From Symbiodinium natans (Eukaryota; Sar; Dinophyceae; Suessiales; Symbiodiniaceae): DNA of 33,000 bases. Shown one piece after another: positions 23,095 to 33,000 of this stretch. The notes below the pieces were generated by a model that made no database searches, was not told the origin of the DNA, and worked only from the letters and a program-made list of their open reading frames with translations. How positions within the stretch are numbered: the first letter of the stretch is position 1; each line of letters opens with the position of its first letter. Location of the stretch: assembly GCA_905221605.1 (NCBI GenBank), contig CAJNDS010002373.1:188001-221000 (forward strand), read 5' to 3'. A program made the translations under genes and the position numbers.

Positions 23095-25363
23095 TCTCGC
23101 AAGCCCATAGATCCTGAACCCTATGCCCTGCGAGTTCTGGGCCCCCTGCGCTTCTCCATGAGCCGATCAGGCCCGACCGCACCATTGGGGAGAGGGCTTT
23201 GAGGCTGCTGGGGCCTGCAGGCGTCTAGGGACTTGGGGCCTACAGGGCTGTAGGATGATGTAGGGTTCCGTGGCCTTAGAGTCGGATTGTTCTTGTCATG
23301 GTTCAAGAGGCTGTGCCCCTGTTGGGCTCCTTTCTCTTTTTGTTTTTTTGACGGGCTGAAGGCTTGGGCTGTGATGGCTTGGGATGGCTTGGGGTAGCAT
23401 GAAGCAGCGGCTTCGGATTGGCCGAAGCAAGCGGCTCTCAGGTTCTGGGATGCTCCGGCCGAAATGGTTGCGAAGACAACGGTCGCAGCATGAAGGTTGC
23501 AGAGTCTCAATGGCAACTGATCAAGAATTGTATCCTACGTTGGTTGCTTGCAGTGTGTTTCGGGACGTGCTTCAACTCTTGATCTACTGCTGAGTGCTAA
23601 TGGCCCAGTGTATCCGCAGACTCCCTGGCAAGAATGGCTTCCTACTCCAGCACGAAGGGAACTCCCACCTCGCACACAAACAAACAAAGAACTGGCACTG
23701 AGATGTACAAGAGACCACCCCCACACCGGCAACTCTGCAAGCAGCAACCTTTGTCAAGAACCATGACCTGAACGCAACAGGCATTCTCAAGTCAGATCTC
23801 CCCCATGTCACGAACGCGGTCTGAAACGCGTTGAGGTGGGGCTGCCGCTGTCTTTTTTCAGGTGATGTTGAAAATCCCCACCTTGAGATCCCGAACTTGA
23901 GCAAGAACCGCCGAACTTTTCGCAGAGTGCAACATGTCAGGCCGAGCACTCACCGGACTGAAGCACCAGACTCAGACCCTCGTCCAGCTCGACTCGGCTC
24001 CGAGGTCCTGAAGTCGCCAAGTGCCTCCTCACGCAGCGCTGCTTAAGGTCGTCTGTGATGTGCTACGCTCGAGGTCTTTGGGGTGCGACTGACAATACAG
24101 GATTCGTGCATGCGAATATGCCAAGTCTGTACTCTGCAAGCCCTCGAATCTTGCAGGACTCGAACTGATGACCGGGGCCTTCAAGCAGCTGATGCTGTCC
24201 ATCCGGAGATGCGGACCCTTACACAGATCTTTGTGTGCCCACTTTTCTCCGGAGGTCGATCCTCGATCCACAGTCTGCGAATCATGTCCTCACGTCCTTC
24301 CGGCGGCCTCTACAGTCTTTGGAGACCTCAAGCTTTCAGTCGTCTCCGGCTTTTTTACACGAAGCTTTTTTGCCTACGTTCAGCTTCGGCCTGCAGCAAA
24401 GGCTGCCGGCGCTCAATGCTTCAGAGGGTATCGCCACTTGACCTCGCACACGGGTTGGGGGTCCGCGAGAAGGGAGCGTTGGCTCTGGACAGGTGGGGGC
24501 CCGGAACTGAACCTGCAACCTTGCGCCATGTCGCACACACCCAGCCAAGACCACCCTGAACGAATTAGACGAACACCCCGCGGCAGTGCAAGAGCTTCAT
24601 CATCTGGCACTTGTAAAACTCCAAACAATTCCAACTATCTAAACTTTCAAAGATCCTCGTGAAATCAATTCGGATGTAGGCCCATGCAGACCCCGTATCA
24701 TTTATAGTGGCTTGTGGCAGGGGTCGCTGCGCCCAGAATCTTGCAGGGCCCAGCGTCCACAAGGGTTAATCCACAAAGAGCCAACAGAGAGGAGAGAGAG
24801 AGAGAGAGAGAATTGTCAAGAAATGCTGTGCTTCGGTCGAGCTGCAGGCATCGGAGGCTGCTTGCCCCTCGGCTCAGCCAAAGATGTGTTCCAAGCCATG
24901 CTTTTCAGGCCGAAGCCACATGGATGACATGCCAGCACCCAAGTCAGACCAACAATCTTGGAATCTTCTTTAGGATGGGATGTTCTTCCGACTATGAGAT
25001 GGAGTCTAGGCCTCTGCGCTCACAATCCCGGAGCAAAGCAAGTGTAGAAGTTTCCCTAAACACCGCCTCCCAATCATGCCCGGCATCCCGAACTTTCCCA
25101 ACTCTGGGATACACAGATTAAACTTCCCAAGATCGCTTTTCAGAGCTGTTAGCCATGTTGACACTCTGGTGGTACGATATATTGACGAACATGTTTTTCC
25201 TAGTCGCAGCTCCAGGATCGGCCCAGTTACGGGATGGGGCGCAGCTGCTTCGGGTCGGCATCATGGTACCAAACGCAGCCGTGGCAAGTCGTGTCCTGGA
25301 GAGGATTCGAGGGGCATGGAGTTGCGACTCGTGTTGAATGTAGGGTCTTTGAGGCATCACCAG
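23095..25363. other. Unresolved spacer and probable 5' exons of the phosphatase gene
   Basis: No stretch could be joined in phase to the 23039-23094 exon. Two weak coding-like readings were noted: minus strand around 23125-23185 (ending RLMEKRRGPRTRRA), and plus strand 23870-24045 after a TTTTTTCAG. Neither is claimed. Confidence 0.4.
24787..24811. repeat. (GA)n simple repeat
   Basis: A run of GA dinucleotides in the spacer between the glycosyltransferase and phosphatase exons. Confidence 0.95.
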
Positions 25364-25400
25364 CTAAGAACATTCTTGCGCAGCTACGAACATTCTTGCG
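25361..25400. repeat. 20-bp tandem duplication at the 3' end of the glycosyltransferase gene
   Basis: Units 25361-25380 and 25381-25400 differ at one base. On the minus strand the second unit creates the in-frame TAG used here as the stop. Confidence 0.9.
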
Positions 25401-28400
25401 ATGAGAGCCTCGAACTTCTCCACGAAGGTGGTGATAAGCTTACCTGCAAATCACAAAATCCAATTCAAAGTGCTGCGAGCACATTGCTTCGTAGTCAACC
25501 CAAGCCCACACAAAGGCATGGAACAGCTTAGACATATCGTTTTCAGACAAAGCATTACGCAAAGTGTCGCGCGAGAAGATAAGGAGGCACGGAGCCTTCA
25601 TGGCGGGACAGTGGCTTATGGCTTATGGGGTGCTCTCGAAGTGACGGTCTTTGTCGGGCACGTGGTCGTTGTAGTGCTCCTGTCCGCACCATGTGACACC
25701 AAACCGACAAAATGTACCTGACAGAGCTTCGGACTTCAGGGTAGAAAATCTGAGTTGCAGTCCCTATCGGTTGCAAGGCCCGACTTCTTGGATCTTCGCG
25801 GTCCTGGTTTAGGGTTGAGGGTGGGGTTTTAGGGTTCAGGTTTGAGGGTGAACCAGCCTTAATCCCTGGATGTCCTTGTGGTTGTGTTCGAAGGCGGCGC
25901 TCATCTTCTCCGATTTCCTTGCCAGGTTGGATCGTGAACTACGGAATTGTTTCCTGTACATGGGAGCAGTCAAGGGTTCCGATTTAAGGCTAAGGCCAGC
26001 CCCATAAGAGGATGGACAGACTTTGTGAGCCCTGCCCGAAGCATCCCCTCGACAAAGCCAAACCTGTGAAAAGCTTCTTAGAGTGAAGCCATGTGGCCTT
26101 TCGGGCTCGTCAGCCTTGCGGGGGGCAAGCCAGTGCTGGGAGACCTCCTCCCATGGGTACCTCGCATCAGAAGCCGGCTCACCAGCACTCTACCTTTTGA
26201 TCCGCATCCTGTTGCGGCTTTTGCTTTCAGACGTTGAAGGGGGGATTTTGGGACTCCGATACTCCAAGGCCTCCACAAGACACTAACATCCAAGAACCCA
26301 AAGTCAGATTGAGGCACACATTCCAGCCGCGGGCATACAAGGCGACCAGCCTCAGCAAAGATTCATGCCCTTTGCTTTGAAGGGTTCTAATTGCAGGCTT
26401 GGTGTCGATTTGGAGCAGTGTTGTGAGCGAGGGTTTGGGGTTGGGATAGTAGCTTGCGGACATCTCTGACATCGGCCCAGCCGCATGGCGAAGTCGCTGC
26501 TCATGGTCTTGTCCCCCTCACGCTTCTCCATGCCTAGCGCATCCACACATCGGCCGTCGGACGGTGTCGGTGCCAGTGTCGGTGCCAGTGTCATTTCATC
26601 AGCATAAATCAATCCCGAAAACCACATCCTGCGCCACCTCACCCGAATGCTTCCCTGAAAGGATCTTGTTCAGTGGCTTAAGCTAGTCCTGCAATTATTC
26701 CCGGTTTGAACGGATAAAGCCTCATGAGGCCCAGCCCATGCCCACGCCCATGCCCCATAGCCATAGAATCTGGCAAAGCCAACTTCCGCGCACACCTTCG
26801 AAGTCAATGCGACGAACCCACCTGGGCACTGGACGGATAGGTTTGGGAGCTTCCAAGTTCGGGCCCAGTTCGGACACAAATCCAGGCTTAGCGGACCTAC
26901 ACCGATACGCCGATACGCCAGTAGCAAATGCCGGCTTCCAGACGCTGAGCGTGCGCCCATTGCATGTGCTGGGGAAGTGTCTGCCCCCTTTTGCATCCAG
27001 GCGGCCGCTTCTACAACAGTAAACCCTTGTACCAGATTCAGTCTTGAAATGGCATGATCCCTCAACTGTTCGAAGTCGCAAAACGCCGGCTGCTGATCAA
27101 GTGGCTTCGGGTCGAAGGCATCCAAGATCGCCTCGGCCTGTCTTGTGGGTAAGTGGTCAGGAAGTGCCCTGAGACTTTTGGGTGACCTAGAGGCTCATGT
27201 GCGCTTAAGACTGGTGTTCTAAAAGATCCAGGTCTTCTGAAGGGGCTCGCGCCTTGTAGTAGGATCCGCCACTAAGGCCGAAGTGGATCCATGACACCTT
27301 CACAAGGCTACAGGCAAGCGTAGAAGCAGCTCTCAATCCATTGGGTCCACACCGAGTTCGGGCTTTGAATGTAGATCCCAGCTCGCTCAAGCTATGAGAT
27401 GGGCCCCAGACCTAGAGGAAACAGGCCAGGCAGCGCATAGCAAAGTTTTTACACGTCCCGCACTGCTGCTCACACAGCCAGGGCGCATTGAAGTGCGGAT
27501 CTCGCTCGCGGCCCATCTTCTCCAGGTACTGGATGGTGTCCTACAAGGAAAAACCCAAAAAACTGGAGGCATCCACCCATGCATTGCCACGGCTCAGTTG
27601 GAGATTTCTTAGCAAAATGTGAGAGTTAAGACTACAAACTTAAAATCTCCCCGGCCGTGTCGTCCCAAGACGGCTCAGACCAAGACGTACAGCCCACCGC
27701 TGAGAGCGACCAAGGCTACTACCCTGAAGCGCCCTGAGGGAATCGATTGACAGCATCATCTTCGAAATCATCTGCGACCTAGGCCTGGGTGCATCATTAA
27801 AGGATGTTGAAGGTAGTCCACCTTGGGGACAGGAAACGCATAGCACGATCTGAAGCTTCTACTCTCATCGCCACCATTGATTCAAGGCATAAACCGTTCC
27901 AGCAAACCCTGGCAGCATGAGGCTGTACTCACGTGAGCTCGGGGAAGCACAGCGCAGAACCCGGTCCGGGTGCATGTGCGGGTTGAAGTCATCAAAGATG
28001 CCCCCCGCATCATTCTTAGGCTCGATGGAGTGGTGCTTCCTGGCAGCTAGAATCTCAGACCTTCGAGCTGAGACTGCGGAATGGTGGGAGGCGAATTCCC
28101 TTGCCCAAACCAGGCATCACCCTGTACCCACACACTTTGAGCAAACGCCAAGCTGTTGCGGGGTTTCATGGTGTAGTTCGGGATCTCGCGCTTGGGGTTT
28201 AAGATCCCTACGTCCCGAAATAGCTCCAACCCCTGAGCCCTGGCCCAGCCTAACCAGCACGTCTGGCTCCAGGTAAATCACGTACTCCTAGGCCACTTGC
28301 CACAGAATAACACTGCTTCTTTCAAGGCTCCAGGCCCCGGAGAATCCTGCAGCAGCCGTGCCAAAAACCCTGTAGCTGTGAACCCTCAACCCCAAACCCT

Positions 28401-30766
28401 AAACCGTTTTGAGCCCGAAGTCCTGAAACCCTGACCTCTAAACCGGCCGCGGGGCAGTTCCCAGGGCCTTGGTCGCCTGGCGGAAGCGCGCGAACCAGCT
28501 GTGAGGGTTCCTGACGCAAGGCCAGAGCTTTGCTTGGCAACATAAATGGAAGCTTCTGCTATCTTCTGCTTTCTGTTTTTGGAGGACGAAAAGGTCGGTT
28601 AAAGTCTGCAGAATTCGGTTCTTAGTCTCGTCAGTGCCTTCAGCAGTCATGGTTGATTTGAAATCAAGGCTGAGGTTGGGCCTGTCGGTCTTTTCAAAGT
28701 TCATGCCACAATGCCAAGGAGATGCACAGCTGCACAACAACTTTTCCACCGAGAAGGCTGAACTACCAAGGAACCCACATGTCAAAAAGAGCTTGAGCTC
28801 CGCTCTGTCTTGTGTGCTAAGTCGCAGCTTTCTACTAACACCCCGGCACTTACGTACGATGCTAGTGCCACTTACTAAACCTCTAGCGTCTTCTGGTTCA
28901 ATATGGATTCGTGGGCATGCAAGGTCTTGGTGAACGAACGGTAGCGGACGTGGTGCAGTAATTCAGGAACAGCCTAGATTCTTCACATGCCCACAATGGC
29001 TTGCAACTCGTCTGCATCTTCTTGCTCCCCTCTGGTGCTGGCGAGCTTCCATCGGCTGTTCTCCCCTTTAACGCGCTCGAAGATGCAGTTGTACCTTGCG
29101 TTGGTCGCACGGATCACAACTACTGCAGTATACCCGAGAGGCGCCTTGGAAGTGCCGAATACTGGGCCACTTCTGGCAGCTTTGGGTGGACCCCACACCA
29201 GTCCCATCTTAACCCATCCTCAGATTACAAAGGAACCCCAAGACACCCTCGAAGTCCAAAACTCACTCGCACACAAAGTCCAGCGACTCCTTGCTTTTGC
29301 ACAACGGGCCGAAGTCCACGTTGCCGCCATCCTCGCTGCAAGCATCTGGTATACATATACATCTTCGAGCTTCAACCGCAAACTTACACCTCTGTTTACT
29401 CTCATTAAGGTGGGGTGGGGGGTCTCTTTATGGAGCAGCTTTTGAAACAGTTTCGCCTCACTTCGCCATCTCCAGATACAAAAAAAACACACAGATTGAA
29501 GAACACTTAGAAACATAAATAAGCATGTACAAGTACTTCTTGTATACGACATATGTCATATTCGTACCTGTACGTACCGCTGTATTCGCAAGGAGCCCGT
29601 GGGGTACAAAAAAAAACAAGTAGATTCGGACTCATCAAGGAGTCCTTTTGAATGGGCTCCCACTGGAAGGGAAGCCTTTGGTCTTCGAATGTCTTCGAGC
29701 GAACGGACAAAAAAACGTATTTTGAAACATTTGAACTTGATGCTAAAAACCAGCGCTAGACCGTTAGACTGTTAGACCTTCCGCAGTTTCCTCTCCCAGG
29801 TGTCACCTCGGGAGCATGCTCCTTTCACAGGCATCAAACATACTAATACTTCTAAATTTTCCACCGCCCGGCCTGCAGCACATAGATCGGAGAGTTTGGG
29901 TAAAATCGGCGCACCTCACCCGAGGAAGCTCTGCCAGGCTGCGAACGCGTGTGGGCCTAGACTCTACAGACTATGGATTTCCTGCAACCACGTAGAGCCG
30001 GGAAAGCATCAAGCCGCCTAGGCCCTGAAATCGAAGAGCAAGCAGGGTAGCAGCGTAGAATGTCATCGATCGAGCTCCCCGCCACCCACCCCCCCCCTCC
30101 CAACCGTCTAGGGAACTTGGAATCCCAAGAAGTCAACGCCTCCAGTGCCCCAAACGCCCACCCGAAATGGTGCTGCAGGCACGGATTGCAAGACGTTGAG
30201 TGTAGACGGGATCTGGCTGTGCACAGGGAAGTAGAAGCCGAACTTGTCCTTCGCTGCAGACCTGCCGTCGTGTTGCTTTTCTGTGATGCTCGATTATCTG
30301 ATGTGTATCTGACGATTTCTCGGCATGTTGCGGGCTGAGATCTCGCAAGGGTGGGGGGCGTTCTTCGGACTCATGCACTGCTCTGCTGGTTCGCACGTCT
30401 TGTGAGTGATCCTGCGTGTCAGACAGACTTTTTCACGGGTTATTGATAGACAGGGGCTCTCTTTCCGAAGAAGAGAATGGTGTCGAATGCTATTCGGTGG
30501 CCTGCCTTAGCCTGTTTGCAGATGCCACAGAGGTGGCTACAAGCAGCCGTAGAATCACCTCGGTGCAAGTGGAGAGCGGCGGGCAGATCTATCGATTTGT
30601 GAGTGTCAGGCGAAGCAGCTATGCTAATGTCCCCTGTATCGTTCCAACCCTACCGGATGGCGTGGGTTTTAAGGTGCAGGGCAGTGTAGGGTGTGCGTGC
30701 AGCACTTACGAACAAAACTGTTTCGCGCGATCTTCGAAGTCCTTTCCCAGGAGCCTCGCTTTTTTT
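25364..30766 (-). CDS. Putative glycosyltransferase (GT-A-like), 15 exons seen, N-terminus not found
   Basis: Exons, 5' to 3': 30710-30766, 30183-30261, 29873-29914, 29267-29331, 29050-29094, 28456-28510, 28250-28287, 27967-28039, 27487-27540, 27253-27297, 27080-27137, 26482-26533, 25875-25917, 25634-25679, 25364-25443 (ends TAG). They sum to 276 residues plus stop, and phase agrees at all 14 junctions. Landmarks in order: FGFYFPVHSQIPSTLNVLQS, VRRFYPNSPIYVLQ, DGGNVDFGPLC, ENSRWNPHSWFARFRQATKA, TEYVIYLEPDVLV, DAGGIFDDFNPHM, WIHFGLSGGSYYKAEAILDA, MSSDFAM, AFEHNHKEHYNDHVPDKD. The order 'PVHSQ...VRRFYP..PIYVLQDGG' then 'YLEPDV' suits a nucleotide-sugar transferase with an acidic EPD metal site. 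Donors: 3 GT, 8 GC, 3 GA. A membrane anchor, expected for a Golgi enzyme, would lie upstream of 30766. The gene is well supported; the enzyme class is inferred and the acceptor is unknown. Confidence 0.72.
28378..28445. repeat. Degenerate telomere-like CCCTAAA tract
   Basis: Strings such as CCCAAACCCTAAACC and GAAACCCTGACC repeat with errors in a glycosyltransferase intron. The plant and algal telomere unit is TTTAGGG. A similar tract on the other strand lies at about 25803-25855. Confidence 0.6.
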
Positions 30767-33000
30767 CTGCGCATGTTGTCGTCTGACACTTCTCCAGCCC
30801 TGAACTGTTACAGAAATTTGCGCCTGCACCCAAGCCCCATGACCAGGCAACACTAATTAGGCTAATATGCTCGATCAGCCACCTGATGGGGAGAATAGCA
30901 CGCGCAAGGAAGTTGACTTTGAAACATGCGGCTTGCAACTTCCAGGCTCTGCCAGGGCAAGCTGCAATGAAGGGGGCATTTCGGTACATCGCTGGTCAAC
31001 CCCAAGCGCCCTGACTGGCTTCAATCAAAGGTGCTGGGCCCTGGCCTGCAGGTACGAATGAGTAGGTAAACTCAAGCCTCTGGCCACACAAACTGCGTAG
31101 CTGCATAAGCGAATTCACATCTGCTGGGCGAGGCCTGACGGCTGCGTGCATGTTTGGGACATTCAGCCTTGTGTAAGGCTTTGCAGGACTGCGCACTCTG
31201 ATGGAGCCGCCAATTCAATACGTCACAACGCGTCAGAACTCAACCAAGAACCATCAGATACTGAGTCAATGCTGACGTAAACTGAAACACCGCATCCCTT
31301 TGAGCAACAACTTAAAGCTGAAGAGGCAAAACTCACCCGCCTTCCCAAAGGCTCGGGCCGGAAGGCCATCGCTGAACTAGGGCCTCCACCGTAGATCCAC
31401 AATCTTTTGAGGGGCGTCAGGGCTCGTTTAGGATTATACGGCCGGCCTTGGATGCTCACACACATTTAGGGACGATGTCTCTCTCTCTCTCTCTCTCACT
31501 TTTTTCGGAGTAAGCCGCCAACCTCAGCTGAGGCCTCACCCATGGCTACAGTACTTGAGATCTTCATGTCGACCCTGCCTCCCCCTTAGCATTGGCCGGC
31601 TGCGTGCTGCATCGTGCAAAAAAACGGTGCGTAAAACTCGTCCATTGCAGGTTCATGGGACGTCTATCGAGTACACAGCTGCTTTCTTTGGGTGGACATT
31701 CTCAAGATAGCTTCTCCTCAGAAGAAAAGACAAGCCTCGCAGCTTAGGAGCTGGAAGCGTGCGGTTTTGCATGGAGTGCGGCTCGGGAGCGAGAAACCGG
31801 ATTTGGACAGGTGGACGGCGGGTTTGAACAGGTGGAGTGGGAGGCCCGTGGGTGTGGCCGTGGGGGCCCGGGGGTTTGGACAGTTTTCCATACTGCTTGG
31901 GGTCTTCGGCGGCACTAACTGTAATCTCTAACTTTTTCGTCAAATCCCTCGGCCCCGCTTCACTCCGAACTGCCAATCGCACAGGGATACGAAACTTCGG
32001 ACCATGGCACACAGCCTGCCACCTCTCTCTCCTGCTCCCTCTGCCCGACTAAGCCGCCGGTCATGGACTGATCCAAAGCTCTTGGAAATGCACCCTACAC
32101 ATATCCTAAACATCCCTAAACCGACTCACTAATAGGCCTGCCGCGGCAGCCCTGAAACCAGACATTGGAGCAGAATTGGGAGCCGGTCGGGGCCCGGCAG
32201 CGGTACCTGGGCCACTCTCCCCACTGTCTTCTCCACTGGCCTCTCTATAATAGTCTATACTAGGCTTTTTAAAGTGCCATTTTAGTGCCATCTCGGCCCC
32301 TCTCCTGAAGACTTTTTGACTTGCTTTCCGCTTCTGTGGTTTGATTCAACAGGTGAAAGCCTCGATCGCGATTTGCAGGGTGTGTGTGTGTGTGAGAGTG
32401 CCAGTGTCGGAGACTGTAACTGTCAGTGTCAGTGTCAGGCTTGGAAGGGTGGGTTGCACTGGAGCGTTGGGCTTCCTTGTGGTGGTTTTGGCTTCTTTCG
32501 GAGTTCAAGTCCAATTCCGTGAGGGCGAGAGGTCCAGAGTCGATTGTTTTGGTTCTTTCTGGGCGCTTGTACGGCTGAGTTCAGGGACTCCAAATGCAGC
32601 CAAAGGGCTTGTAGCAAAGAAGGTTTGTGCTGAGACATCCAGAGCAGTGAATGGGTAGGAACTTCCTTGGCGCACGGAAGTTTAAACGCTGATGGCCCCC
32701 GTTTTGTGCTTGCGTCTTCCACTGCCCCGACCTTCCTTCCGCAACAAGCTAAGCCACAAGGTACCCGGAAAAGCATGCGAGTTCACAACAGTCGCATTGG
32801 TTTGTCAAGCAGAGTCGTTCACATGCCATCGCAATTCGGGCAAGCAGACCCGCTATCCTCAAATGCAACCTTTTCAGCCCCTCCAGCATCCGAAGCAATC
32901 TGCATTCTCACACAGTCCACAGTGATCACAAGGAATATCAACCACGCAGAAACGCGTCAAGACAGCGCATGGAGAAGCACATCACCGACAGCAGGAACTT
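30767..33000. other. Upstream region of the glycosyltransferase gene, unresolved
   Basis: The missing N-terminal exon(s) of the glycosyltransferase should lie here or beyond the window. A minus-strand reading ending at a TGA at 32821-32819 (…SGSACPNCDGM) could be the end of another gene, but nothing supports it beyond openness. The region otherwise shows TG and CAGTGT repeats at 32382-32436 and the TC repeat. Confidence 0.4.
31477..31498. repeat. (TC)n simple repeat
   Basis: About eleven TC dinucleotides upstream of the glycosyltransferase exons. Confidence 0.95.

Noticed and set aside
24083-24662. Two overlapping long plus-strand frames (158 and 164 codons)
   Set aside because: No motif, no exon-like boundaries, and both frames look equally good, as expected of GC-balanced non-coding DNA.
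25155-25337. Plus-strand frame beginning MLTLWWYDILTNMFF
   Set aside because: It is a short hydrophobic frame, opposite in orientation to all recognised genes, with no family resemblance.
27720-27785. Minus-strand reading VADDFEDDAVNRFPQ as an exon
   Set aside because: The flanking exons 27967-28039 and 27487-27540 join in phase without it, although it could be an alternative exon.
28140-28210. Minus-strand reading NPKREIPNYTMKPRNS as a glycosyltransferase exon
   Set aside because: It does not join in phase with a usable donor, whereas 28250-28287 joins 27967-28039 perfectly through a GC donor and gives a better protein.
30416-30856. 146-codon plus-strand frame
   Set aside because: It overlaps antisense the 30710-30766 exon with its GTAAGT donor, and has no recognisable protein character.
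1-33000. tRNA, rRNA, CRISPR, bacterial operons or promoters
   Set aside because: None seen; the intron-rich structure is eukaryotic.

Overview
The window reads as nuclear DNA of a dinoflagellate. The coding signal is broken into very small exons (17-80 nt). Nearly all introns start with GC or GA instead of GT, and end in AG followed by G. All recognisable genes lie on the minus strand, and one gene is duplicated head to tail. A conserved 5' exon carries TGGCTCAAG, the last nine bases of the dinoflagellate spliced leader. No long open reading frame here is a gene. The genes appear only when short minus-strand exons are joined in phase.

Reading the minus strand from right to left: (1) 30766-25364 holds 15 exons of a putative glycosyltransferase of an undescribed-looking family; its N-terminus was not found. 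(2) 23094-18305 holds nine or so exons of a histidine-phosphatase (phosphoglycerate-mutase-like) gene with the RHG and SPYxRTxQT motifs; it stops before its C-terminal half. (3) 17816-5051 is a complete gene for a 489-residue coiled-coil protein resembling yeast Bfr1, in 31 exons that add up exactly to 1470 nt. (4) 4011-41 holds the first 15 exons of a second copy of the same gene; it runs off the left end of the window.

The two Bfr1-like copies agree exon by exon in length and nearly in sequence (about 9 substitutions in roughly 240 residues). Their introns look unrelated and differ greatly in length (98 versus 1802 bp for the same intron). Intron 7 of the complete copy holds a ~1.45 kb AT-rich island unlike everything around it, followed by pure simple repeats. 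The rest of the window is intron and spacer DNA, with simple repeats, small minisatellites and scattered degenerate CCCTAAA-like motifs.

The Bfr1-like protein is expected to act in the cytoplasm or at the ER on polysomes and mRNPs. The glycosyltransferase and phosphatase have no evident functional link to it. Their shared orientation fits the unidirectional gene blocks of dinoflagellates rather than an operon.
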